In this document: positions 22,312 to 33,712 of the stretch, in pieces
Layout: each line of letters opens with the position of its first letter
How positions within the stretch are numbered: position 1 is the first letter of the stretch
NCBI RefSeq assembly: GCF_000003815.2
Contig: NC_049983.1
Span: 2,331,591-2,395,590 of the forward strand
Source of the DNA: Branchiostoma floridae
Lineage: Eukaryota; Chordata; Leptocardii; Amphioxiformes; Branchiostomatidae
Reading direction: 5' to 3'
DNA: 64,000 nt
The notes under the pieces: model-generated
What the model saw: only the letters and a program-made list of their open reading frames with translations
What the model was told of the DNA's origin: nothing
The model's database searches: none
Position numbers and translations under genes: made by a program

Positions 22312-22684
22312 TTATATAAGACCATTACTCGAGTACGCCGCCCCATGCTGGGCTTCAGCACTCACTCAGAGACAGTCGGCCGCCTTAGAGCGGGTGCAGC
22401 GAAGGGCCTGCAGGTTGATGATGGGGCGTCAGTTCGTCTCTTACACGGCAGCTCTCCAGCACATCGGCCTTGAGCGCCTTTCAACTCGGAGACAGAAACT
22501 CTGTACTGACTTTGCCGTGAGAGTTGAAAGGTCTCCTCGTTTCTCCACATGGCTGCCCCCTACCCGTGGACAACAGCACGGCAGGCAACTCCGCAACTCT
22601 GTGCGATACCAACAACCTACCGGGACTAACCGCTACTTAACCAGCGCTATACCGGCAATGATCAAATCATTGAACGAACTGTAG
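22274..22684 (+). pseudogene. Non-LTR retrotransposon reverse transcriptase, C-terminal fragment
   Basis: The 136-codon frame contains YIRPLLEYAAPCWASALT, QSAALERVQRRACRLMMG and YTAALQHIGLERLSTRRQKL. This is the conserved tail that follows the reverse transcriptase in CR1/Jockey-type LINEs (consensus YVRPVLEYACPVW, LERVQKRA). The frame ends at a natural stop, so the C-terminus is complete. Everything upstream (endonuclease, polymerase motifs) is missing, as expected from 5' truncation. Confidence 0.8.
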
Positions 22685-22741
22685 ACTCTGCGCATAAACT
22701 CCACCAGGAAGCAGGACAATCTGTTTTTAGCTAACGTTGTA

Positions 22742-23319
22742 CGAGGGGCGTTCAATAAGTAACAACTCTGACTCATTTCCCATAGCAGGAGATTAATGAA
22801 ACTTGGCACAGTTATTAGTCTTTCTCTTCATAGGAACCACCCAGAGTTATGCATTTCTCCCATCGTTTGATGCAGCTCTAGACACCGTTTTTGTAGGACA
22901 CTCCAGGTTGGTCCTCCAACAGATGCCTCATCAATGATAGAAGAGAGACGACCAGGTCTGGGAGCTGTTTCCACAGACTTCCGGCCATGTTTGAAGTCAG
23001 GATGCCAGCGTTTTACAAGGTCATATGATAGGGCATCATCACCACAAGTTTCTTTCATTTCATCAAAAGTCTCCTTTGGTGTGCGTCATTTCAAATACAA
23101 AAACCGGATCACTGCGCGACACTCAGCTGGCTCCATTTCACACCTGGTCCATTTCACACCTAACTCAGTTCAAACACCAGTAAATCAGAAACCATAATTA
23201 GTTCAGAGCTGTTTTTTGCAACATAAACTATAGAGATATGAATCATCACACATGCAAAATGACATTTAGATCAGACAACTGAAAGTGGGTCAAAGTTATT
23301 ACTTATTGAACGCCCCTCG
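22742..23319 (-). mobile_element. Internally deleted mariner-family transposon
   Basis: Both ends carry CGAGGGGCGTTCAATAAGTAA in inverted orientation, extending imperfectly to over 30 bp, and both abut TA (22740-22741, 23320-23321). That is the Tc1/mariner target duplication. At 578 bp it is less than half the length of an autonomous mariner. Confidence 0.9.
22828..23190 (-). pseudogene. Mariner transposase remnant
   Basis: On the minus strand MEPAECRAVIRFLYLK (stop) RTPKETFDEM leads into ETCGDDALSYDLVKRWH, FKHGRKSVE and PRPGRL. These are the helix-turn-helix DNA-binding segment of mariner transposases. A stop interrupts the N-terminal helix. After IIDEASVG the frame jumps to an apparent C-terminal tail (RCLELHQTMG), so the catalytic DDD region is deleted. 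Confidence 0.8.
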
Positions 23320-23321
23320 TA

Positions 23322-24812
23322 TATGGGTCAAGTCAACCAGTTTTAGCATGATCAGACTTTTAATATGTATAGTTTTAACCCTATTTTAACTTGCCTTTTA
23401 GACATTGCACTCGAATCTGCAATATTTATCCATTATGATATTTATGCCACACGTCTTATTGTATTGTTTATGATATAATTGTACAATATGGTCTTGTGAG
23501 TAGCAATAAGGTGCGATACTCAATGTAAACAAGCCTGATAATTCGGCTTTCGAGCCGCAAGTTGGTTGTGAAATGAATAAACCATTCTCTCTCTCTCTCT
23601 CTCTTTGTGTCTTGATTCCAAGCCAAGGTCGGAACAGCAAAGAAATGTCAGACTACATTGGAACCGACGATACATTAGATAAAAGGCATATACTGCACAG
23701 CTAAATCTGTTTCACTTGCGGCCTGAGCTCTGTGGATTTCACCATAATTGTATTCTTCAAGTCTCCTTTGTGACCCAGTTTACGTTGTAACCGAGAAATT
23801 ACTTCCAGGAGTATAGCGAACGAAATCCAGGTAAGTACCACATGTTGTTATTTCTTTTTCTGTCAAATGGCCTGATAAAAAGTCAGAATGGTTTCCCCTG
23901 TAGTTTAGATTGCCAATCTCTTTAAAACTTTTCTATCAAGAATTTGTCGCCGAAAAGTGGCTTGGTTAGATTGTTTACATTACTATATATACTACGTTTG
24001 GCTTGCAATATTTCACTACTACCAGTTTGTTCTAAAGAAATACAAACGCCTCCGTTTTTGTGAGTTATGGGGTCAAATGTTTCAAAATAATCATACTCTT
24101 ATAGATACTAGTAAAGTGTGTATTTTCTGCGGCTTTGAGAAGACAACAATCATCCAATAGCGAAAATTTGACCCATACACTGCTCACGCCGGCGTGATAT
24201 TGAATCTTCTGCCAGGACTCAGCCTGATTAGCGTGAAAACCCAACATAAATTGTCCAACTTCATCAGCGGCAAGCCGACTGAGATTTCTTTGATGATAGA
24301 ATATCTTTGGGTATTTTGAGCATACGATGAATGAAACTATACTAACAAACACTGCTGGTTTTGAGTCGGATTGGTATTGTTAAAACGTGTTATAAAGAAC
24401 AATAGAAAACAGCGGCAGGTAACGCATATGAGTAGCGGCGTTGGCGGAAAAAAGCAACAGGGGAGACATCGCGATCGTAACATAAACATTACTACGCCCC
24501 GCCTGTAAAATTTTAAACCAATCACGGGCAGTTTCCAATGGTGACAACAATCATTCACTGCAAGAAAAGCGAGATTTCCGGTACTTCCCAGGCCGGTACA
24601 CATCCGGTAAACTTGGCGCGGGCAGGCAGTGGGAAGGACTTTCCGGGTTCAGCGTGTGCATACCGTTAAAACCCTGCGTTCTCCTGCGCAGTCGGCTGTG
24701 CGGTAATTCGCAGGCCCCGCACAGCCCGCGTGTTACCACGCCGGGTAGATAACAATAAGCTTTAGTTCACGCACTCAGTCTTGCCATGCTGTGTGAACTG
24801 TACGTACGGAAG
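23322..24812. other. Intergenic, no gene seen
   Basis: Contains a (CT)n tract at 23587-23605 and a GC-rich patch at 24590-24745, without recognisable coding. Confidence 0.4.
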
Positions 24813-25217
24813 TTATACATCTTTCTCACGCGGCGGCCATGATAGATCTAAAACGAGTTCAATGTGGCAAACAAAAGGCTGTCCATCATAATTAGCAGTT
24901 CGACCAATGGTAGCCTGCCAATTAGGAAATCGACCAATAAGTGAATGGCTGCAAATTCGCTAAAAATTTGCATTATTATGTTTTTATTTTGCATCTCTTA
25001 ATGGACTATGGGGTCAGTCTACACTACGTTAAATTGCTACATCTTTCGGTGCATAACACTTCTTGTAATATTTATTATTCTATCTTATATCATGAAAATT
25101 TGTGTGGTTTGGGGGAAAACTAAATGGGACCTGATTTTAGAAATAAGTTTTGTCTGTTTGCCTCATTGACCTCTTCTTCGATCTATCATGGCCGCCGCGT
25201 GAGAAAGGTGTATAGGA
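24813..25217. mobile_element. About 400-bp MITE with long imperfect TIRs
   Basis: CTTTCTCACGCGGCGGCC and GATAGATC near 24830-24848 are mirrored by GATCTATCATGGCCGCCGCG near 25179-25199. The similarity fades inward through TCAATG and GGCAAAC for about 60 bp. There is no coding capacity. Confidence 0.75.
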
Positions 25218-28155
25218 GAATGATCTTTATCTGCTAGCGCTGTGACCTACTGTTCGACAGTTTAACACAACACAACTAATGGAATTCAATAAGAATGTAA
25301 CTGAAATTAAAACTCGTCTGCATCAATTTTTGATCGAAATCTTTACTCCGGAATGTAGTTAAATTGTTAGAAAAATTACCGAAGCTAACGTCAGCGGTAA
25401 GGTAACAATCTGGGGCAGCAGATAACCAGTCCTGTATGCAGAGGCCCTGGCAATAATATGGTCCAAGGCCACAGTAAAAGTTTGAATGTGTGGTCTACCA
25501 ATGAGGTTATAGAGAAACCCGAGCTGTTCAACCTACATTTAGAAATTCTATTAGAGCGAAATTTGTTCTTCATGAAAAGGGTTAAGATTTAGAGTTTCAT
25601 TTAGGTCTTCTTCAAATCAATAAGATAGTCAAGTTCCTTGACAAAGACTGATGCTGTACAGTCGAAAATTTGGGTGAGTCCAATTTTGGTATTGGAAATT
25701 ACAGTTCAACTATTTCAAGAAGATAGTAAAGTGTTACATTGTTATAAGATGTGTATTGTGTCAATGTCTGCCCAGCGCGTTTCGTTTTGATTTTAACTTG
25801 TTTTTGTTCTATCTTGCTCTGGAACAGAGAAAAAGTTAGACTCTGCAAATGAGGCCCGGTACTTTAGAGGGGAATTACAGTAGCACACAAACGATCTCTT
25901 GCATAAACTTCCATGTGTTGTTTTAAAACAAATTGTGGCTCAACTGGACATAACAAAGGGTTTTTAAAAATGGCGTCGTGTCCCGTCTTTGAATGGTGGG
26001 CTAAACAGCGCTAGCCGAATAGACAAATACCGCACTAAAACAACATCTATGCAAATACCCCCAAATGTGTGGGAAAATGCTGGATAAAATTCAAGTTTCA
26101 TAATTGAGCGGTCTTAGTAAGTAGTCACCAAGCAGACACGAGCATTCTAGACAAGCTTAAAAAATAAACAAGAGTGAACGGGGATTTGGTTGTTTTGTAA
26201 ACGCGTTTTTAATGTACTTATTCATAATGGAAGGGACATATTTATCCACTGACTTAAGCCCGCGTAAGGTTTTATGTCCAAGTTCCCATAGCATCCCGAC
26301 CAAGTAAAAGTTCGGAATACAGGCATTTATGTCGACTGCGAGAAAGTTTTTTGGTATGGTGTTTCTTTTCAAATTTTCTTCGGAGTACATGTGTAATGAA
26401 CTGGACTGTGCAGGTCCAAGTTACCTATATCAAGGAGGTTACAGTAATTCTTTACATAATATTCTAACTTCTTTGCTTACATACACAAAGGAGGTCTTAT
26501 CAAGATAAATAAATATCCTTGCGTACAAATTTTTAATTAGTTGTTTTTTCCGGGGGAATCAGACACTAGCCGGCTCCCTTCTGACGATCCGTTACTTACG
26601 AACTAGCCCTCTGACAACATCCAGCTGATCGTATGAAATTACCGTTGTATTTTACTCAACATATTCAGTCTTTCTTGGCGGTGGTAAATGTACAATTTCT
26701 AGCCGTAATTGTTAAGTTGGCAAGCGTGTTTGTATGTATTTAGGCAATTACTGGGACACTCTTCTTGGGGTGTAGACTTAGACTCTATTGTCCAGGTGCG
26801 AAATGACCGGTAAGCTTGTCTCCGAATCATGCTCAATAACAATAGTAATACACATTAAACAGGTCATTTGTCTGCTGACTATGCAAATCATTCTTTCCCT
26901 ACACGCAACGCGCGATTTGAACCAATCAACACTCGTGATTCTATTTCAAATAACGTCAGTCCGGAATTAAAATTCAGTTGGTCATTTGGACACTGATCTT
27001 GATTGTGTGCGGACGGACCTACGCTCTTCCTGCATCCTCAATGTCAAATTTATAGGAGACGTGAAATCTGATGGAACGGGACACATTGTGAGCTTGGGCA
27101 AGCTTCTGAGACCAGACTGAGGAACATCGCACGGTCACAAAGAAAGAGAACATCGTGAGCCCGGATCTAATATTGCTGCCCTGGACGAAAATCGGATGGC
27201 CCAGACCAGCGGTACCAGGGCCCGTACAGGCGAGCTCTCGGCTCTAGGACTGATGCACCCCGAGGAAACTTCTCAGCCCTGCCCCCTCCCATGGAAGTGT
27301 AGTCCTGAGTAAGTTGGCGGTTTTGCAGAGGGCTTAGAGGCCTGAGACATCTGCATGGACGGGAATTGACGAATAATGCAGAAATCCAGCTATTCTACAG
27401 GAGTGAATGCATCACGCCAAGGCATAGAAACTGGGGCTAAACATGGCGTATTTCACTGCGGAGCACCAGTACAGGCACAAAGATCGGAGCACTACAACAG
27501 CTGGCCATAAAAAAGAAAGGATACTTGAATTACAATACGCACTACATTACATTAAATAAAGATACATTCACTGACACGGGAACGTATTACACACAACAAC
27601 ACCACGAAGCTTTACTTAGCTTTCATTAAGCTTACAAATATTAAAAAAAAACATCGATATTTACAACAAATTCTACGCTACTAGTAACCCAAAGTGGGGG
27701 AGGGGTAAGGTTCGGTATAAACATAGATTTGCATGATAATGGGCGCAATGCTGCCGTTCTCTGCCGGACCGCGCACGCGCACTAAGCTTGTCAAACCGGG
27801 GAGGATAATTAGGTGATAATTGGCCGCTAAATTATGCAGCTAACACCTATGTCCGGAGATAAGTGTGCAGGCTGCGCAGGACGCACCGGTAGATTTCCCG
27901 CTGGATGGACAGGTATTCGCAGGGCCTGCCACGTCCTGCACAGAGAAAGTGGTTCACTTCCGACAATTCGCAGGACGTGCCGGGTCCTGCGCAGAAGGAG
28001 TGAGCAGGTCGACACGTCCTGCAAAGTCTCGGAAAGCTCAAATCTGCAGGCACGTGGAACACAGTTTCCACCCCGCAAATTCGTGTTTTCATGCAGTGAT
28101 TGTCATTTAATTGTCATCAATATTCATGTCCCACAAGTGGAGATTTGTCATACGG
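25218..28155. other. Intergenic, no gene recognised
   Basis: Bases 27850-28030 are GC-rich and open in several frames on both strands because of repeated GCAGGACGTGCC/GGTCCTGC palindromic words. I read this as low-complexity structure, not a gene. Confidence 0.4.
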
Positions 28156-28159
28156 TTTT

Positions 28160-28900
28160 AGACCATCGTGCCTACTAGTCGGTATTTGGTGAGCGGAGGG
28201 GGGTGGGCATGTGGAAAGCTCAGCACACTACATAGTTGTAACGGCGATGGCACCCATGCAACCCTTTATAGAACTTTTACCATTATCTTACATGTGATTG
28301 ATTCTCATTGTATGTTACATACAAGTTTTCCTGGATGTCATTAACATTATTCGCTAACCTTTCTTTACCAAGCTAATTTTTTAAAGTTACGCACATTGAT
28401 CATATACATGTAGATCTGGATACAATGTATATATTGTTTGTACGATTTTTGAACAATAAATATTTTCTGATGGATTTTTTTTATATTCTGTTTGTCAGTT
28501 TGAAGGTCAAATGGACTGAATTGATGTTCTCTGTCTAAAAGTTTAACAGGTAAATGCAATGTACGATTACACTGTGCGCCTTTCTAGTTAGTATACTGGG
28601 TCATTTGATGAGAGAGGTTTGGTGGTATGGGAGCCCTACTCACATACTTACATGTAAGATGGCACACAGGCAAATATGTCATACTCCTTAGAAACTTTAC
28701 CATCATTGTACATTTGATCGTTCTTTTTATTAAATATATAATTTTATGTAGCGTGTTTATAATTGTATTCGTTATTAAACTTATAGTTTTGCTTACAAAG
28801 TCATTGCCAAGTTACGCGCATTATGTTCAATCAACATCGTTTTGTGTCATTTTAGCAATAAATATTTACTGATTGAAAGAAAGAGTCCTAGTTTTGTCAA
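28160..28900 (+). repeat. Two diverged copies of a Kelch 3'-flank-like unit
   Basis: Bases about 28165-28560 and 28585-28890 share ordered motifs with 32500-32760 behind Kelch C: GTATTTGGTGAG or TTTGATGAG, then a purine-rich TGGGGGTG, then ACTTTACCAT followed by TTACATGTGAT. They look like leftovers of earlier duplications of the locus. Confidence 0.45.
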
Positions 28901-29182
28901 GTACTGTTATGTTTGTACTTCAAAGAAGTCTATCAATAAACCATGTATCATTTGTTTCGTGCTGCCTTCTATCAAAACACACTTAGTTATCCGAAACTAA
29001 TTTCACTAGGAGGGTAGAATATAAGATATTAGAGGTTTAATGTCGCATCTGTGTTTTATTCTCACTTTTTTTGCCTCTTAGAGTTTCTTGCCTCTTTTTG
29101 GTGCAATATTAATTAGATCGTGTCAAATCCTTACTGTCAAATGTACGAAGTTTTCGAGGTTTTCTTATCTTATGGCTGACAG

Positions 29183-29308
29183 CCTTCCATCTCGAGAAAT
29201 GGTAGCACTCGGATATATTAATGGTAGCTACTGCTATATTATGTAGGTAATCAGTGTTTGTCAAGTCTTGCTACCCTTTGACCCTGGAGTCATGTCATCA
29301 TCATCAAC
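29183..29308 (+). promoter_or_regulatory. Conserved block upstream of Kelch copy C
   Basis: The same ordered motifs as A and B occur, with TGACCC..GAGTCA at 29279-29292 and ATTATGTAGGTAATCAGT. Confidence 0.55.
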
Positions 29309-32252
29309 ATGGCTGCCGCAGACCAAGAACACCACGACAGCGCAGTTCGTCCTCGTTCCTACCAAGACGAGAGCTATCTGCACGGGTTTCTTGGAACTGT
29401 GGGCGACTTACAGAATGCTGGGGTACTGCAGGATGTCGTCCTTGAAGTCGAGGGCCGGCGGTTTCCCTGCCATCGGCTTATTCTGTCCGCGGCCAGCCCC
29501 TACTTCAGGGCCATGTTTACAAGTGACATGGCGGAAAGTCGTCAGAAGACGGTTGTTTTACAGGTATGTTTGGTGTAGAATAGAGTTAGAATAGAGTGAA
29601 ACAGAGACCTTCTAAAGATGCTACGTACCATAGAGAACGTCTAAAACGGCAAATCCATTGTTTACCAAAACGAACAAATTAAACTTCTTTTTGTCCCTCG
29701 TTATGCCCCCCTCCCCAAATACTGACCTCTTTCAAATTTGGGGTCAAAGTACACCTTTGTGACCACATTATAATGAGCATGTATATTTAACAAGAAATGA
29801 TTATTTACAGATATCGGATACAGATGAAGTACTAGTAGTAAGGAGTAGTATGATTATGTAGATACAAAGCACAATTGGAGAAAAAAATGACCTTCATAAG
29901 GTAATATAAGCAAATTTGTGATATATTTTCTTCTTTATACACTCTGATAACGATAATGTAATGATACATTATACATGAAACGTTTGAATATTGTTAAAAT
30001 TTGCTGTCCATTAGGGTTTGGATGCAGGGATGTTTGGGGAGATCCTGAGTTACATCTACTCGGGAACCCTCCATGTGTCCCTGGACAAAGTGCAGCCCCT
30101 GTACCAGGCAGCCGACCTCCTCCAACTGGACTATGTGAGAGACACCTGCAGCAGCTACATGGCCATGAACGTGGAGCGCTCCACCTGTGTGGACCTGTAC
30201 AAGTTTGCTGATGTCTACTCTGTGGACATTGTCCAAAACCGTTGTCTGCAGTTGATCCATAGAAACTTTGTTGAGGTGGGTCGTTTAATTTTATAGCACT
30301 TAGGTCAATTCACTTTTTCTCTCCTCTATAGCAAGGGTGAGGTTAATACATGGGTGGTTATAATCTGTCTTGAAATTCTAGAAAAATAAGTCTTTGTGTT
30401 AAAAATTATTGCAATACGTTAGCAAATCATATTTGGTTGCATTTTTTGTAATTGTATTACCCTGCACAGTGGTCTTCAGTATTATTTCAAAGAAAAGAAC
30501 CCACTTCACAAGGTTTTTTTTTTTCAGTTTTAAGAAGGCTTTACCAATGAACACTTGTTTTGCACAGTACCGTACATGAGCCACGTAACATACATGTACA
30601 TGTAATCTGTGTCTTCGCAGGTTGCCTCCAGCAGGGAGTTTTACAGCTTGAATGTGAATCAGCTGACTGAGATAATCAGCCACGATGAGTTGGATGTTAA
30701 AGCGGAGACAACAGTGTGGGAGGCTGTGGTGAGATGGGTGCAGCACAGCAAGGAAGACAGGTGGGTGTCAGTGTCCTATAGGTGATTGTTGTGGTTTTAA
30801 CATGCAATACTAAAAAAGGATGATGAAACTTGTGTGACGAAGTAGCTGCTGTGTTACTACTGTAAGAAATCAGCTGAACCAACCCCTACCATGTACCCTA
30901 CAGACTGCACCTCTTACCAAGCATCCTCCCTCACATCCGCTTCAACCTGCTGACCTCATATGACAAGGCAGGCATCTTGGAGCACCCCCTTGTCAAGGAG
31001 AATGCAGGGAGTTCTGACGTCGTCAAGAATGTGGTTCAGAAAGAGGGCAAAACTAAACTTAATCCAAGACTTGGGATGACCATGGAAATGGTTCTGCTAT
31101 ACAGCTCGATCCCGGGGTTCGTATATGCTTATTTGTTTGAATTTGGAAGCAATCAACAACGCTTTCACATTATCATTCCACATGTTGTGCTCCTTCAATG
31201 AATGTACAATTCATCTAATTCCTGTGTGTACTTAAAGACATTTAACAGGCTACACGATTAGATTTGTCAGAACAGTGCAAGCTTCAATTTCATCCTCATC
31301 CATGAATTAAGGTATGAGTTTTCAGTCAAGTTGAATTGACAGTCTGTATTTTATCCTCTCCAGTTCCAAGGAGCTCATCTTTATGAACCCTCAGAAAGGG
31401 AAGTGCATGAGCTGTACTTACAAGCCAGAAGACTTTCATGATTTCAGAGACATGACAGTCACAAGTGATAACAATATCTATATCCTGCAAACTGAGATTT
31501 TAGAGGATAACGATCAGCTGACCCTGCGTAAGTACAAACATGCAGAAAACATGTGGGAACAGGCAGGTGTGTCCATAATACTAAGGGGACATGAAGACGA
31601 GGAACACCTTGTTGAAGTTGATGGGGTTCTGTATTACATTGCGTTTGATCCTGAAGACGACAGACTGTTGCTGCAGATTCGAAAGTACAACCCGCACACC
31701 AACCAGTGGCAGGAGTGTTCACAGCTACAACTTGACACTATGAATGACTTTGCTAGAACTATATACTACCAGAATGCAATATTGTCCTGCGGTCCAAACC
31801 TGTATTTCCTCATATCCGCAGAAATGCACTGCTATGACCCACGCGTGGACAGGTGGTACCGGCGAACTCCTCCGAGTAGGTTTCCTGAATTCATTACAGC
31901 TGTTACCATGGGAACTGAGATTTTCTGCACAGATATTGACTTCAGTGTGACTATGCTGTACGATACAGAGTCAGACTGCTGGCAGGAACTACAAGGAGGG
32001 CCTTATCCAACTAACCTTGCTCTTCGTAGTGTTCCCAAATTTTTCGTACTGGAGAATCAGCTGCACATACTTTTCACCTGTGGTAGTGACTCCCAGGGAC
32101 AAGGAGGATACAAAAACCTGGTATATGTGTATGACAGGTCTGCTGATGCCTGGAGAGACTTGAAGGCAACCGTGCCTAATACAGAGTTTTCTACAAATAG
32201 TTCTCATTGGCCTGTGGGGGGTATATACCTACGGTATTTAAGGGGGGCTTAA
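29309..32252 (+). CDS. BTB-BACK-Kelch protein, copy C, intact
   Basis: Exons 29309-29563, 30015-30275, 30621-30760, 30904-31116 and 31364-32252 give 585 codons plus stop, with the same phases (0,0,2,2) as copies A and B. Residues 1-172 carry BTB ([37 protein letters not shown]). Exons 3-4 carry BACK ([40 protein letters not shown]). Exon 5 carries the Kelch-type propeller ([40 protein letters not shown]). As a KLHL/KBTBD-type protein it should bridge CUL3 to a substrate. Exons 1-2 are nearly identical to A, while exon 5 is well diverged, so selection or gene conversion acts differently on the two halves. An AATAAA at 32750-32755 could be the poly(A) signal. Assignment to a named vertebrate member is not possible from sequence alone. 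Confidence 0.88.
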
Positions 32253-32499
32253 AAAACATAAGATCTTTGTCGTTAGTGCGCATATTCAATTTGAAGACAC
32301 ATAGAGTCCCAGGCAGGGTTGATCAACAACATTTTGGTTACATCTTGAATTTTGCTGAATTCTTCAAGAATAGGATTTGTTTTGTATTGCTAGATTTAAG
32401 TCGAAATTTTACAGACATGCATCTATCTATTTCTTACATGTCTTGAATATAACATCATTTATTAAGTAACCAGACTGGCTGAAATCCAAGCTAGTTAAT

Positions 32500-32760
32500 T
32501 AACCTGGCTAGTGGTATTTGATGAGGTGGAAAGGGGGGGGGGGGGTGTATGGGAGTTCAAGTATACAATGATATACTAGTATATGGCACTTTTACCATTA
32601 TTTTACATGTGATGCTAATTGCATTTTACACACAGTTTTTTTTTTCTATAATGCCATTTCTATTGTACAAAATGTATGAGATAATCACGAATCAGGTGTG
32701 TTATTTACTTTAACGTTCGATTATGAATTTTTTTACGGTTAGAAATAATAATAAAAAGAA
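32500..32760 (+). repeat. Kelch C 3' flank shared with 28.2-28.9 kb
   Basis: The TTTGATGAGGTGGAAAGGG block, G-run and ACTTTTACCATTATTTTACA block match the two units at 28160-28900. Confidence 0.45.
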
Positions 32761-32884
32761 GATCTTAACTTAACAGCCAATTATACAATGTATATGGGCT
32801 TTCAGCAAAATAGAAATGTGTAAAGTGTATAATGTGATACTTTATCAGATAAAATAATTATTAGTTGTTTGACTATTCATACAG

Positions 32885-33712
32885 AACGATTCCAGCCTTG
32901 GATGTTTCGGTAGTGAACGGTGTGCTGTAGATCCTGGGAAGGAGATGAACAACACTGGAAATCCTTGGAAGGAGATGGACCGCGCCGATCACCCTGGGAA
33001 GGACAGTGACAGCAGGGTGACAATGAGAACAACCATGGGCCTGCAACAGGCAACGTGTGAATTGAACTTTTTCCATCCTGACAACACATCAACCTCACAG
33101 GGAAGTACCCTAGGCCCATGTCATGTACCTCGGTCATTTCTCCCAGCTCAGGGTGTTGGAAAACAGACAGGTGAGACGCACTACATGTGTGAGGTATGTG
33201 GATCCAGGACGGCTAGAAAATGTAGCTTAGCCCTACATAAGAGAACCGATTCGGAAGAAATATCTTTCGAGTCTGACCAGGATGACTATTCTGAGGCTCA
33301 AAAAGGCCATTTGGACAATCACCGGATAGCAGAAACTAGTGTTGACAAACCCTCCATGTGTGAGAAGTGTGGGTACCAAACGATTAAAAAGTTATTGCTA
33401 GCCCAACACATGAGAACCCATACAGGTGAAAAACCGTATATCTGTGATCCGTGCGACTATTCTGCATGGATTAAAGCTTATTTAGAACTGCACATCATGG
33501 TAAACACACCGGTAAACCGTACATGTGTGGGGAGTGCGAGTACAAGACGGCTGCCAGGTCTTGTTATTACAAACATATCGTTGATATGTTGCAAATATTA
33601 TGGCAAATATATTGCCATATCGTTGAGAATACATCAATCGAGAAATAAGACGACAACACGGACATGTCCCATTGAACACACCTTGTTATTATCATCTTTT
33701 AACTTGTACTGA
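32885..33712 (+). pseudogene. Decayed C2H2 zinc-finger gene
   Basis: After an acceptor (CATACAG, 32878-32884) the frame runs 276 codons. The N-terminal 90 or so residues are not recognisable. Finger 1 (YMCEVCGSRTARKC) has lost its last histidine (KRTD). Finger 2 has serine and aspartate in place of both cysteines (FESDQDDYS). Finger 3 (CEKCGYQTIKKLLLAQHMRTH) is intact. Finger 4 (YICDPCDYSAW) is broken by a frameshift near 33500, and the alternate frame then continues a fifth finger (KPYMCGECEYKTAAR). One good finger of five implies a pseudogene. Its N-terminus differs from the gene at 3.6 kb. Confidence 0.7.

Noticed and set aside
27834..28178. Long overlapping frames on both strands
   Set aside because: Six-frame openness comes from GC-rich palindromic words; no domain or splice sites.
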